Below, in pieces: positions 1 through 8,701 of a DNA stretch of 64,000 nt. How positions within the stretch are numbered: the first letter of the stretch is position 1; each line of letters begins with the position of its first letter. Below the pieces are notes generated by a model. It saw only the letters and a program-made list of their open reading frames with translations, was not told where the DNA came from and ran no database searches. The position numbers and the translations under genes are program-made. The DNA lies in the NCBI RefSeq assembly GCF_004138485.1, contig NZ_ML142848.1:2020640-2084639 (forward strand), in the 5' to 3' direction. The stretch is from Peristeroidobacter soli (GTDB lineage: Bacteria; Pseudomonadota; Gammaproteobacteria; Steroidobacterales; Steroidobacteraceae).

Positions 1-1
1 G

Positions 2-493
2 ATCAACGACTACACTCGCAAAGGTTTCATCGATGGGCGCAGCGCGCGACTGGGCATGGTGATCGTGCGGCCCGGCGCGCCCAATCGCGCGGCCTCCGGG
101 TTCGCGAGCGGTGTATTGCGCGAGCCGTTGAACGGTGAGGACTACGTGTGCCCCGTTCCGTTCACGACGAAGGTGGCGGTGACTGGCTACCGCGCCGTCA
201 TCGAAGGATTGCTGGCCCTTCATAGGGTCGACGGCCACGAGTTGGGCGCGGATCGTGCGATCAATCTGCGTACGCGCACGGTGTCGGTCGGCGACATGAT
301 CGAAAGCCTGCGTCGAGTCGCGAGCGACCGGAAGCTCGGGGCGATCAGCGAGCAGCCCGATCCGTTCGTCATGAAGGTAATATCGGCGTGGCCCGAGCAG
401 ATGCTGGCCACACGAGCGGCGGCGCTCGGATTCCCGCTGGATGAGAGCGTCGACAGCATCATCCGCGAATACATCGCTGACTATTTGAAGTGA
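2..493 (+). CDS. NAD-dependent epimerase/dehydratase, DenD-like (5' end outside window)
   Basis: The reading frame is open from the window edge to a TGA at 491-493, so only the C-terminal ~163 residues are seen. The segments [21 protein letters not shown] and CPVPF, and the ending with [15 protein letters not shown], resemble the C-terminal half of D-erythronate dehydrogenase (DenD) and related extended SDR proteins that oxidise four-carbon sugar acids. The Rossmann nucleotide-binding motif and the catalytic Tyr-Lys would lie upstream and cannot be checked. The next gene, a classical SDR, starts 10 bp downstream on the same strand, so the two are probably co-transcribed. The substrate is inferred from family resemblance only; another UDP-sugar or sugar-acid epimerase is possible. 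Confidence 0.65.
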   Translation: MNDYTRKGFIDGRSARLGMVIVRPGAPNRAASGFASGVLREPLNGEDYVCPVPFTTKVAVTGYRAVIEGLLALHRVDGHELGADRAINLRTRTVSVGDMIESLRRVASDRKLGAISEQPDPFVMKVISAWPEQMLATRAAALGFPLDESVDSIIREYIADYLK

Positions 494-503
494 GCCACGA
501 CTC

Positions 504-1253
504 ATGAGCCAGAAAAAGATCGCGGTCGTCACCGGCGCGGGCAGTGGCATCGGGCGCAACGCGGCGCTGGCGCTGGCGAAGAAGGATTTCGTGGTCGTGC
601 TCGCCGGTCGTAACGAGCAAACGTTGAATGAAACGGCCGCGCTGGCCGGCGGTGCGCAGACGCTGGCGATAGCGACGGATGTGACACAGCCTGATTCGGT
701 CGCGCAGCTGTTCGAGCAGGTCAAGGCTGCATTCGGGCGCGTCGATGTGGTGTTCAACAATGCGGGCACGAGTGCGCCGCCCGTGCCGTTCGAACAGCTC
801 AGCGCCGAACAATGGAATGCCGTCGTCGCGGTGAACCTGACCGGCGCATTCCTGGTCGCTCAAGCCGCCTATCGAGTGATGAAAGATCAGTCGCCGCAAG
901 GTGGCCGCATCATCAACAACGGTTCCATCTCCGCGCACGTGCCGCGACCGAACTCAGCGCCTTACACGGCGACCAAACATGCCATCACCGGACTGACCAG
1001 GTCGCTGTCGCTCGACGGTCGCAAGCACAACATTGCGTGCGGACAGATCGACATTGGCAATGCCGCGACCCCGATGGTGAACACGATTTCCACCGGCGTC
1101 GTTCAGGCCAATGGTTCGTTGCTGGCCGAGCCGACCATGCCGGTCGATCATGTGGGCGAGGCCATCGCCTATATGGCCGGTCTGCCGCTCGAGACCAATG
1201 TCCAGTTCATGACCGTGATGGCGACCGCCATGCCGTACATCGGCCGGGGCTGA
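504..1253 (+). CDS. classical short-chain dehydrogenase/reductase (SDR)
   Basis: A 249-residue protein, the usual length for a classical SDR. The N-terminal cofactor motif TGAGSGIG is at about residues 11-18, the structural NNAG motif is near 88-91, and the catalytic Ser (NNGSISAH), Tyr and Lys (YTATK) are all present. Such enzymes carry out NAD(P)-dependent oxidation or reduction of hydroxyl or keto groups in the cytoplasm. The start follows the DenD-like gene by 10 bp, which points to a shared transcript and perhaps a shared sugar-acid or polyol pathway. No strong Shine-Dalgarno precedes the ATG, so translation may be coupled to the upstream gene. The substrate cannot be told from sequence. 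Confidence 0.85.
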   Translation: MSQKKIAVVTGAGSGIGRNAALALAKKDFVVVLAGRNEQTLNETAALAGGAQTLAIATDVTQPDSVAQLFEQVKAAFGRVDVVFNNAGTSAPPVPFEQLSAEQWNAVVAVNLTGAFLVAQAAYRVMKDQSPQGGRIINNGSISAHVPRPNSAPYTATKHAITGLTRSLSLDGRKHNIACGQIDIGNAATPMVNTISTGVVQANGSLLAEPTMPVDHVGEAIAYMAGLPLETNVQFMTVMATAMPYIGRG

Positions 1254-1420
1254 GACCGTCCACGTCAGGCAGGACGGCTGAGCGCAATGGGCTCACGGAC
1301 GTGCGGGAGCTGCCGCGGGGAAGACGGCCGTTCCATACGCGAGCGCCCGTCTCGACGCCGGGCGGGCGAGGTTGTATTTTCCTTCGCCGTGTCTTCCTCT
1401 CAGCGAGGCGTCGCACAGTC

Positions 1421-1870
1421 ATGGGTCGAGCCAAGTACGCTGCCGTGATCATCGCACTGCTGGCGATGACGGCATGCAATAGCAACGAGCCGCAACCTCC
1501 CGTGTCGAGCAGCGACGAAGTGACGTACGAATTGGCAGGAACGCGCTGGGCGTTGATGTCGCTCGGCGACAAGCCGGTGACGGTCAGCGAAGGCAGCCGT
1601 GAAGCGTACATCGTGCTCAACTCCGCCGATGGCAGTGTGGTGGGGCACGCCGGCTGCAATCGCATCTCGACGAAATATAAACAAACCGGCGCGCAGCTCA
1701 GCTTCGGCGATGTGATCGCCACGCGGATGTTCTGCCCGGACATGCCCACCGAAACCGCGTTGCTGGAAGCGATGAAAGTGACGGCCGGCTGGCGTATCAA
1801 TGGCTCGCAACTGGAGCTGCTGAACGCTCAGCAGAGGGTACTGGCGCGCTTCGAGGCCAGGAATCTATAA
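1421..1870 (+). CDS. META-domain (HslJ-like) lipoprotein
   Basis: A 149-residue protein starting MGRAKYAAV, with a short hydrophobic signal and a lipobox-like AMTAC that would make Cys19 the lipidated residue. The rest matches the META/HslJ fold: LAGTRWALMSL near the start, then GHAGCNRISTKY, LSFGDVIATRMFC and a C-terminal strand-rich segment. Members are envelope proteins linked to heat or antibiotic tolerance (HslJ gives novobiocin resistance in E. coli), but their biochemical role is unclear. The same frame stays open far upstream, inside the SDR gene; the start was chosen because the signal peptide begins there. It stands alone in a 95-bp to 167-bp spaced neighbourhood. Confidence 0.75.
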   Translation: MGRAKYAAVIIALLAMTACNSNEPQPPVSSSDEVTYELAGTRWALMSLGDKPVTVSEGSREAYIVLNSADGSVVGHAGCNRISTKYKQTGAQLSFGDVIATRMFCPDMPTETALLEAMKVTAGWRINGSQLELLNAQQRVLARFEARNL

Positions 1871-1964
1871 GCTCGCCGTGCGCCGCATGCCGCTCCTGGC
1901 CAGGCAGGCAGTCCGACGTTCTTTTCATGTTGCTGCTGATGGCAGCGCGCAGTATGTTGCGCTC

Positions 1965-2429
1965 ATGACAGCCAAGGACGTAATTCAGAAGCTGCAGCTC
2001 GCTCCGCATCCCGAGGGCGGGTGGTATCGTGAAATCTACCGTTCCACGGATCGGGTTCAGCGTGGCACCGAATCGCGCAGCGCGACCACCGCGATCTATT
2101 ATCTCCTCGAACAACAACAGTTGAGTCGCTGGCATGTCGTCGACGCCGACGAGATCTGGCATTTCTACGGCGGCGCGCCGCTCGAGTTGCTGGCTTACGA
2201 TCCAAAATCCCGGCAACTGCAGCGCCATCTGCTCGCCGCCGAGTCGTTGCCGGTGGGAGTGATTCCTTCCGGGGTGTGGCAGGCGGCGCGCAGTCTCGGC
2301 GAGTATTCGCTGGTCGGCTGCACGGTCAGTCCGGGCTTCGAGTTCTCGGGATTCAAATTCATCGCCGACTTGCCCGATCACCGGGCGCACTTCGTCGGCG
2401 AATTGTCGCAATACGCGGCGTTGCTATAG
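1965..2429 (+). CDS. cupin_5 (DUF985) family protein
   Basis: A 154-residue protein beginning MTAKDVIQKLQL. The opening LAPHPEGGWYREIYRS and the core RWHVVDADEIWHFYGG, then GVIPSGVWQAA and LVGCTVSPGFEFSGF, are hallmark segments of the cupin_5 group of small single-domain beta-barrel proteins. The His and Glu residues in WHVVDADEIWH sit where cupins usually bind a metal. Function is not established for the family; sugar isomerase or epimerase-like roles have been suggested. The open frame extends to 1878, but the conserved N-terminus begins at the ATG at 1965. The amidohydrolase gene starts 21 bp downstream. Confidence 0.8.
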   Translation: MTAKDVIQKLQLAPHPEGGWYREIYRSTDRVQRGTESRSATTAIYYLLEQQQLSRWHVVDADEIWHFYGGAPLELLAYDPKSRQLQRHLLAAESLPVGVIPSGVWQAARSLGEYSLVGCTVSPGFEFSGFKFIADLPDHRAHFVGELSQYAALL

Positions 2430-2450
2430 CCGGCTGCCCGGCGGAGAGAT

Positions 2451-3767
2451 ATGACGCAATCGAAGTCGCTCCGCCGCCCGCTCAAATCGTCGCTGCGCTG
2501 GTGGGTTGTGCTGGGCCTCGTCCTCAGCTGGGCCAGTCACGCCGAGTCGTTGTGGATTCGCGCAGGCAAGGTGATCGATGTGGAGCGCGGTCGCGTGCTC
2601 AGCGATCAAATGATCCGCGTCGACGGCGAGCGCATCGTCTCGGTCGGCGACTACAAGGCGGATGCAAATGCCGGCGGTCAATGGCTGGACTGGTCCCGCT
2701 ACACCGTGTTGCCCGGCTTGATGGACATGCACACTCACCTGGCGGACTTCGAGAGCTCCGCCGAGATCGCGGCGCCTTTGTATACGTCAGCGGCCGACGC
2801 CGCGCTTCAAGGCGTCGACAACGCGCGTCGAACGCTTCGAGCCGGATTCACGACAGTGCGCGATGTGGGCTGCTATCGCGCCTTCACCGACGTGGCGCTC
2901 CGCAATGCCATCAATCGCGGCATCATCGAAGGGCCGCGGATGTTTGTCGTTGGTGCATACATCACGGTCAGCGGCGGCGGAGGCGAGGTGACTGGTTTCG
3001 CGCCCGATGTCGTGGTGCCGGCGGAAATGCGCCGGGGCGTCGCGAACTCGGAGCTGGAAATCCGACAGCGCGTGCGCGAGCTGATCAGCGGGGGCGCGAC
3101 TTTCATCAAGGTCATCGCAACCGGCGCCGTGTTGGCGGCCGGCACAACGCCAGGCGCGGCGGAGTATTCTGAATCCGAGATCCGTGCGGCGGTGGACGAA
3201 GCCGCTCAGTATGGAATCTTTGTCGCCGCTCACGCGCACGGCGCCGAAGGAATCAAACGAGCGGTGCGCGCGGGTGTTCGCTCCATCGAGCACGCTTCGT
3301 ATCTCGATGACGAAGGCATCGCGCTCATGAAAAAACAGGGCACCTGGCTGGTCGCCGATATCTACAACGGCGACTACATCGCCGAGACCGGCCGGCGCGA
3401 CCATTGGAGCGAAGAGATCCTGCGCAAAAACGACGAGACCACGCAGACTCAGCGCGACGGCTTCGCAAAAGCGGTCAAGGCGGGCGTGCGAATCGCGTAC
3501 GGTACGGACAGCGGCGTCTATCCTCACGGCGACAACGCCCGCCAGTTTGCATACATGGTGCGTTATGGATTGACGCCGATGGATGCGATCCGCGCCGCGA
3601 CTCTGAACTCGGCGCAACTGCTCGCCCAGGAAAAAAACCTGGGCGCCATCGCGACCGGCAAGTTCGCCGATCTGATCGCGGTGGAGGGCGATCCATTGGC
3701 GGATATAGACAAGCTTCGCCAGGTTCGCGGCGTCGTCAAAGCGGGCCGCCCGATCCGACTGGATTGA
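2451..3767 (+). CDS. secreted amidohydrolase (prolidase/imidazolonepropionase-like)
   Basis: A 438-residue protein with a signal-like N-terminus (RWWVVLGLVLSWASHAE) and then a metal-dependent amidohydrolase fold. Visible metal-site motifs are MDMHTHL (the HxH of strand 1), FIKVIATG (the probable bridging Lys), AAHAHG, SIEHASYLDDEG and AYGTDSG (the final Asp). A C-terminal beta-sandwich segment with KFADLIAVEGDPL completes the family pattern. Relatives include Xaa-Pro and Xaa-Arg dipeptidases and imidazolonepropionase-like hydrolases. The next gene, an amino-acid permease, starts 3 bp after the stop, so the pair probably hydrolyses a small amide or dipeptide in the periplasm and imports the product. 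Exact substrate unknown. Confidence 0.85.
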   Translation: MTQSKSLRRPLKSSLRWWVVLGLVLSWASHAESLWIRAGKVIDVERGRVLSDQMIRVDGERIVSVGDYKADANAGGQWLDWSRYTVLPGLMDMHTHLADFESSAEIAAPLYTSAADAALQGVDNARRTLRAGFTTVRDVGCYRAFTDVALRNAINRGIIEGPRMFVVGAYITVSGGGGEVTGFAPDVVVPAEMRRGVANSELEIRQRVRELISGGATFIKVIATGAVLAAGTTPGAAEYSESEIRAAVDEAAQYGIFVAAHAHGAEGIKRAVRAGVRSIEHASYLDDEGIALMKKQGTWLVADIYNGDYIAETGRRDHWSEEILRKNDETTQTQRDGFAKAVKAGVRIAYGTDSGVYPHGDNARQFAYMVRYGLTPMDAIRAATLNSAQLLAQEKNLGAIATGKFADLIAVEGDPLADIDKLRQVRGVVKAGRPIRLD

Positions 3768-3770
3768 GCC

Positions 3771-5114
3771 ATGAGCACCCCATCGCCACGCCGTCAGATG
3801 GGTTTCTGGATGTGCCTGGCGCTGGTGATCGGTAACGTGGTCGGCTCGGGGGTCTATTTATTACCCGCGTCGCTGGCGCCGTACGGGCTCAACAGCATCT
3901 TCGGCTGGCTCATCACGTCGGTCGGCGCGGTCGCGTTGGCGGCGGTGTTTGCCCGGCTGGCGAAGCTGTTTCCAAGGGCCGGCGGCCCGTACGTTTATGC
4001 GCGCGTCGCCTTCGGTGACCGGATCGGATTTCTCACCGCCTGGGGCTATTGGATCGGCGCATGGGTCGGCAATGCCGCCATCGCCATCGCGACCGTGGCG
4101 TATCTCGCCGAGTTGATTCCCTGGATCAAGCAGACGATCGGCGGACCCGCGATTGCATCGTGCGTGATCATCTGGGTGCTGACCTACGTGAACTGGCGGG
4201 GTGCCCGTGAAGCTGGCAGCGTGCAAATCGTCACGACGGTGCTGAAGTTGTTGCCGCTGGTCGCGATCGTCGCGTTGGGCGTCTGGCTGCTGATGAAAGG
4301 CGACACCTCGGTCATCAAGGCCGAGCCCACCGCATACTCCTGGCCCGCCATCAACGCGTCCGCCATCCTGACTCTATGGGCGTTTCTCGGGCTGGAATCG
4401 GCCACGGTGCCCTCGAGCAAGGTAGAGCATCCCGAACGAAACATTCCGCTCGCGACCTTCTGGGGCACGCTCGGCACCGCGGTGATCTACATCCTCACGT
4501 GCTCCATCGTCGTGTTGTTGCTGCCGGCCTCGCAACTCGCGGATTCGAGTGCGCCGCTGGCCGAGGTCATTCGAATGTTCTGGGGCGACGGCATCGCCAG
4601 CACGCTGGCCTTGTTCGCCTTCGTCAGTGGCTTCGGGGCGCTCAATGGCTGGATCCTGTTACAAGCGGAAATGCCCCGGGTGCTGGCCAACGAGGGCGTG
4701 TTTCCCAAAGTGTTCGCTCGCGAATCGAAACACGGCACGCCGGGCGCGTCGCTGGTGATCACCAGCCTGCTGCTCACCACGCTGGTGCTGATGAACTACA
4801 GTCGCTCGATGGTGCAGGTGTTCACCTTCATCATTCTGATCGCCACCTCGACGTATCTGGTCATGTATCTGTGCTGTGCCGTGGCCGCGCTCAAGCTGTG
4901 CTGGGACGGATTGCTGGGCTCGGCCGGGCGGCGGCTGTCGCCTTTCTTGCTAATAGCGATGCTGGCGTCCGTGTATTCGCTGTGGACGCTGTTCGGCGCC
5001 GGCGCCGAAGAGTTCTGGTGGAGCATGGCGCTGTTCGCGGCCGGATTGCCGGTCTACTGGTTGATGCAGCGGCCCGGCGCCGGGGCCCGGCCCGTACCCC
5101 GGATTATTGACTGA
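3771..5114 (+). CDS. APC-superfamily amino acid permease
   Basis: A 447-residue, very hydrophobic protein with about 12 predicted membrane segments. The N-terminal GNVVGSGVYLLPASLAPYG resembles the helix-1 substrate-binding GSG of arginine/agmatine and basic amino-acid antiporters (AdiC-like branch of APC). LFPRAGGPYVYARVAFGD, WGYWIGAWVGNAA and LWAFLGLESATVPSS are further family segments. It sits 3 bp after the amidohydrolase and is almost certainly in the same operon, suggesting uptake or exchange of the amino acid released by that enzyme. Substrate specificity cannot be predicted more closely. A 117-bp gap separates it from the GMC operon. Confidence 0.85.
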   Translation: MSTPSPRRQMGFWMCLALVIGNVVGSGVYLLPASLAPYGLNSIFGWLITSVGAVALAAVFARLAKLFPRAGGPYVYARVAFGDRIGFLTAWGYWIGAWVGNAAIAIATVAYLAELIPWIKQTIGGPAIASCVIIWVLTYVNWRGAREAGSVQIVTTVLKLLPLVAIVALGVWLLMKGDTSVIKAEPTAYSWPAINASAILTLWAFLGLESATVPSSKVEHPERNIPLATFWGTLGTAVIYILTCSIVVLLLPASQLADSSAPLAEVIRMFWGDGIASTLALFAFVSGFGALNGWILLQAEMPRVLANEGVFPKVFARESKHGTPGASLVITSLLLTTLVLMNYSRSMVQVFTFIILIATSTYLVMYLCCAVAALKLCWDGLLGSAGRRLSPFLLIAMLASVYSLWTLFGAGAEEFWWSMALFAAGLPVYWLMQRPGAGARPVPRIID

Positions 5115-5231
5115 CAATTCACTCGCCAGCGGGCCGGCCGGCGATGCATACTGGCGGCCAATGCAACCGGTTACACTCCGGAAACTAGCCATAGATTCTG
5201 AGCTGCCACGAGGGCGGCGCGAGGGGGTTGG

Positions 5232-6917
5232 ATGAACGAGAACACCTACGACGCCATTGTCGTCGGCACGGGCATCAGTGGCGGCTGGGCGGCCAAGGAA
5301 CTGACCGAAAAGGGTTTGAAGACGCTGGTCCTGGATCGCGGCCGCATGGTCCGGCACGTCCAGGACTATCCCACTGCGACCACCGACCTATGGGATTTCC
5401 CATACGCCGGGCGCGCCACCGCCGAGGAGTTGAGGCGTCACGAAACCGCGGCCCGCACGGGCTACGCGGTCACGCAGGCGTCCAAGCACTGGTGGGTGGA
5501 CGACAACGACTTCCCGTACACCGAGAAGCAGCGCTTCGACTGGATCCGCGGCTATCACGTCGGCGGCCGTTCCATCATGTGGGGCCGGCAGAGCTATCGC
5601 TGGAGCCCGATGGACTTCGAGGCCAACGCCAAGGACGGAGTCGCGGTCGACTGGCCGATCCGCTACGACGACCTCGCGCCCTGGTACGACCACGTCGAAC
5701 AGTTCATCGGCGTCAGCGGCCAGAACGAAGGCTTCGCGCAGCTCCCCGACGGCAAGTTCCTGCCGCCGATGGAAATGAATTGCGTCGAGAAACATTTCAA
5801 ACAGGCAGTGGCCGAGAAGCTCGGTCGCCAGCTGACGATCGGCCGCGTCGCGCATCTGACCGCGCCGCTGGCGCACAGTCCGCAGCGTGGCACCTGCCAG
5901 TATCGAAACATGTGTATTCGCGGCTGCCCGTACGGTGCGTACTTCAGCAGTCAGTCGAGCACGCTGCCGGCGGCCGAGAAGACCGGCAACATGACACTGC
6001 GGCCGAATTCCATCGTTTACGAAATCATCTACGACGAGAAGCAGGAGCGAGCCACCGGCGTGCGCGTGCTCGACGCGGAGACGCGCGAGCAGACGGACTT
6101 CTTCGCCAAAGTGATTTTCCTGTGCGCGTCGACCTTCGGTTCGACGTACATCATGATGAACTCGATCTCCAAGCGCTTCCCGAACGGCTTCGGCAACGAC
6201 AGCGGCGAGCTCGGCTGCAACATCATGGATCATCAGCTCGAGATCGGCGCGCGCGCCATGGTCGACGGCTTCGACGACAAGTACTACACCGGTCGCCGCC
6301 CGAACGGCATTTACATTCCCAGATACCGGAACGTCGGCAAGGACAAGCGCGATTATCTGCGCGGCTTCGGCTATCAAGGCGGTGCGTCGCGCGGCGGCTG
6401 GACCGGGCTGATGCTCGATACCAAGCTCGGTGAGAAGCTCAAGGAAAGCGCGGCGGAACCCGGGCCCTGGTACATGGGGCTGGGCGGTTTCGGCGAGATC
6501 CTGCCGTATCACGAGAATCGCGTGACCATGGATACTTCGAAGAAGGACAAATACGGCATGCCGGTGCTGTCGTTCGACGCGGTGCTCAGACAGAACGAGC
6601 TGGCCATGCGTAAAGACATGGCGAACGACGCGGCCGAAATGCTCGAAGCCGCGGGCTACCGCAATGTGCGCTCCTACGATCGCGAGATGGGTATCGGCCT
6701 GGGCATTCACGAGATGGGCACGGCGCGCATGGGGCGCGATCCCAAGACGTCCGTGCTCAATGGGCACAATCAGGTGCACGCGTGCAAGAACGTCTATGTC
6801 ACGGACGGCTCGTGCATGACCTCGGCGGCGTGCCAGAACCCGTCCCTGACCTACATGGCTTTGACCGCGCGTGCCTGCAATCACGCGGTCGAAGAACTCA
6901 AGCGCATGAACGTCTGA
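5232..6917 (+). CDS. GMC-family FAD oxidoreductase
   Basis: A 561-residue flavoprotein. The FAD motif GTGISGGWAAKEL lies at residues 12-24 and an Asp-Arg-Gly turn (LVLDRG) follows at the end of strand 2. GGRSIMWGRQSYRWSP, the Cys-containing RNMCIRGCPYGAYF, and the C-terminal GTARMG and NVYVTDGSC...NPSLTYMAL segments match the large-subunit branch of glucose-methanol-choline oxidoreductases (gluconate 2-dehydrogenase and sugar dehydrogenase type). It lacks an obvious signal peptide; export, if any, would be on the Tat signal of the partner encoded next. A cytochrome c subunit common in these complexes is not next to it. Confidence 0.88.
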   Translation: MNENTYDAIVVGTGISGGWAAKELTEKGLKTLVLDRGRMVRHVQDYPTATTDLWDFPYAGRATAEELRRHETAARTGYAVTQASKHWWVDDNDFPYTEKQRFDWIRGYHVGGRSIMWGRQSYRWSPMDFEANAKDGVAVDWPIRYDDLAPWYDHVEQFIGVSGQNEGFAQLPDGKFLPPMEMNCVEKHFKQAVAEKLGRQLTIGRVAHLTAPLAHSPQRGTCQYRNMCIRGCPYGAYFSSQSSTLPAAEKTGNMTLRPNSIVYEIIYDEKQERATGVRVLDAETREQTDFFAKVIFLCASTFGSTYIMMNSISKRFPNGFGNDSGELGCNIMDHQLEIGARAMVDGFDDKYYTGRRPNGIYIPRYRNVGKDKRDYLRGFGYQGGASRGGWTGLMLDTKLGEKLKESAAEPGPWYMGLGGFGEILPYHENRVTMDTSKKDKYGMPVLSFDAVLRQNELAMRKDMANDAAEMLEAAGYRNVRSYDREMGIGLGIHEMGTARMGRDPKTSVLNGHNQVHACKNVYVTDGSCMTSAACQNPSLTYMALTARACNHAVEELKRMNV

Positions 6918-6927
6918 GGTGTCGCTC

Positions 6928-7563
6928 ATGATTGACGACAACATGAATATGAATCGTCGCCAGGTGTTGCAACGGGTCGCCTATTTGATGGGCGGCGCGG
7001 TCTCGGCGCCGGCGATCCTCGGCATGCTCAACGGCTGCGCGCCCAAAAAAGCAGAGTCGCTGTGGCAGCCGGTGTTCTTCAGCAAGGAACAAGGCGCGAT
7101 CGTGGCTGAGGTCGCGGAGATCATCATTCCACGCACCAACACACCGGGCTCGAAAGATGTCGGCGTTCCTGGGTTCATCGACACCATGCTCAAGGATGTC
7201 TATGAGCAGGCGGATCGCGATCGGTATCTGGCCGGCTTGAAGGAATTCGACGATGCGGCTCGCCAGGCGCACAACAAGCCGTTCGTGGAGCTGAGCAAGG
7301 CGCAGCAGACCGAACAGGTGCAGAAGTTCAATGACGACGCCATCGCAACCGAGCTCGCCTACGATCCGCGCCCGAAGGATCTGAAGCGTCCTTTCATTCT
7401 CATGACCCGCGAGCTGACGCTGCTGGGCTTCTTCTGTTCGAAAGTCGGCGCCACGGAAGTCCTGCAATACGTCGCGGTGCCCGGCGGCTTCAAGGCCTGC
7501 GTACCCGTGGCGGAAGCCGGGAACGGCAAGGCGTGGGCGCAGGAAGCGATGGGACGTTTGTAA
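6928..7563 (+). CDS. gluconate 2-dehydrogenase subunit 3 family protein, Tat-exported
   Basis: About 211 residues. The N-terminus carries a twin-arginine segment (NRRQVLQRVAYLMGG) followed by a hydrophobic stretch and LNGC, which suggests Tat export and perhaps lipidation. The body (LWQPVFFSKEQGAIVAEVAEIIIPRT, PGSKDVGVPGFID) is the gluconate 2-dehydrogenase subunit 3 pattern. In this family the small subunit escorts and docks the FAD subunit in the periplasm. It begins 10 bp after the GMC gene (an alternative GTG lies at 6919), so the two are translated together. Inference: the complex oxidises a sugar or polyol in the periplasm and feeds electrons to a cytochrome encoded elsewhere. Confidence 0.85.
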   Translation: MIDDNMNMNRRQVLQRVAYLMGGAVSAPAILGMLNGCAPKKAESLWQPVFFSKEQGAIVAEVAEIIIPRTNTPGSKDVGVPGFIDTMLKDVYEQADRDRYLAGLKEFDDAARQAHNKPFVELSKAQQTEQVQKFNDDAIATELAYDPRPKDLKRPFILMTRELTLLGFFCSKVGATEVLQYVAVPGGFKACVPVAEAGNGKAWAQEAMGRL

Positions 7564-7564
7564 T

Positions 7565-8503
7565 CTATCGACGCAGCAGCCGGCGGCGCACGAAGCCGCT
7601 GGCGCTGGTCGATTCGAACGTCAGCAACAGTCCCAGCGCGACCAGCAGCGGCAGGATTTCGAACACCGCACGATAGGCGAGCACCGCGCCAAGCAGTTTT
7701 GCCGGCGGGACCTGCGGCAACATCAATAACAACGCCGCTTCCAGCACGCCCAGCCCGGCCGGCACATTGCTGAGCTGACCGGCGACGAAGGCGATGCAGT
7801 AGATCGCGATGAAGGCGGGCCAGCTCATGTTCAGCTCCTCGGGCATGAACAGATACAGAATGCCCGTCATCAACGAGATCTGCACCAGGCCGATGATCAG
7901 TTGCAACGAGGTGTCACGAAATGTCGGCACCGGCAAGGTTTGTCCGCCGATGATGAGCGGTGTTTTGCGACGGATGACGAACGTCAGCCATGCGAGGTCT
8001 TTGGTTAGACCGAGGGCGCCGAGTAGCAGCACGGTGTCGGTGGAGAGGCGTAAGGCTTTCGCGGCGGTTTCGGCGTTGAGTAACAGTGACAAGTCGATGA
8101 GCCAGCCGACGCTGAAGAAATAAGGCATGGCGGCCAGCACGACGACGGCGGCGACTTCCCGGGCCGATAAGCCGACGGTCGCATACATTCGATAACGCAG
8201 AGCGCCGCCGCTCACCAGCGCGAGACCGATGGCGCGGCCGATCGGATTGGAGATGATGGCGGTGCGGAACGCGATGCCGAACATCTTCCGGCCACTGGCC
8301 ATGCGGACGGCGATGCCTTCGTAGATTCCCACCAATGCGTACACACCGGTGCTGAACAGCAGGCCGAGCAGCATGGTGCCGAGCGGCTGCGCCAGGACCT
8401 GCTGCTTCACGTCGTGGAAATCGATGCTTTCCAGGCGGTCGGCCAGGACCCAGGCGGCCAGGGCCAGCATCGGAATCCAGAGCAAGGGAGCCCACTTCTT
8501 CAT
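7565..8503 (-). CDS. lysylphosphatidylglycerol synthase-like transmembrane protein (UPF0104/YbhN type)
   Basis: A 312-residue integral membrane protein with about eight hydrophobic segments. Segments such as SNPIGRAIGLALVSGGALRYR, PYFFSVGWLIDL and the C-terminal QLSNVPAGLGVLEAALLL are typical of the flippase-like TM domain shared by MprF and YbhN/AglD proteins. It lacks the soluble C-terminal synthase domain of MprF, so it is more likely a stand-alone lipid-handling membrane protein than an aminoacyl-lipid synthase. It converges with the GMC operon: its stop lies one base from that operon's stop. The halogenase-like gene ends 198 bp upstream of its start on the same strand. Confidence 0.8.
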   Translation of the reverse strand: MKKWAPLLWIPMLALAAWVLADRLESIDFHDVKQQVLAQPLGTMLLGLLFSTGVYALVGIYEGIAVRMASGRKMFGIAFRTAIISNPIGRAIGLALVSGGALRYRMYATVGLSAREVAAVVVLAAMPYFFSVGWLIDLSLLLNAETAAKALRLSTDTVLLLGALGLTKDLAWLTFVIRRKTPLIIGGQTLPVPTFRDTSLQLIIGLVQISLMTGILYLFMPEELNMSWPAFIAIYCIAFVAGQLSNVPAGLGVLEAALLLMLPQVPPAKLLGAVLAYRAVFEILPLLVALGLLLTFESTSASGFVRRRLLRR

Positions 8504-8701
8504 GTCGCTGGAATCATCTCAAAACCGGCGCTTCGCGCGGGGCGGTGGAGTCGATGCAATTCGTTCAGGTTGGCGCGCGTTCCGCGCTGGGCTAAATATG
8601 CCTGCCCTCACGCCCATTGGTTTGGCGCTGGCGCGCCGTGCTGCGTGCGGCTGAGGAAGGGCCGGATGGCCCGCAGCGCTAGTGGGGCGGCCGGGTGGAC
8701 T

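Noticed and set aside
5388-6944. A 518-codon minus-strand open frame over the GMC gene
   Set aside because: Antisense to a conserved flavoprotein, His/Val/Arg-rich composition, no motif.
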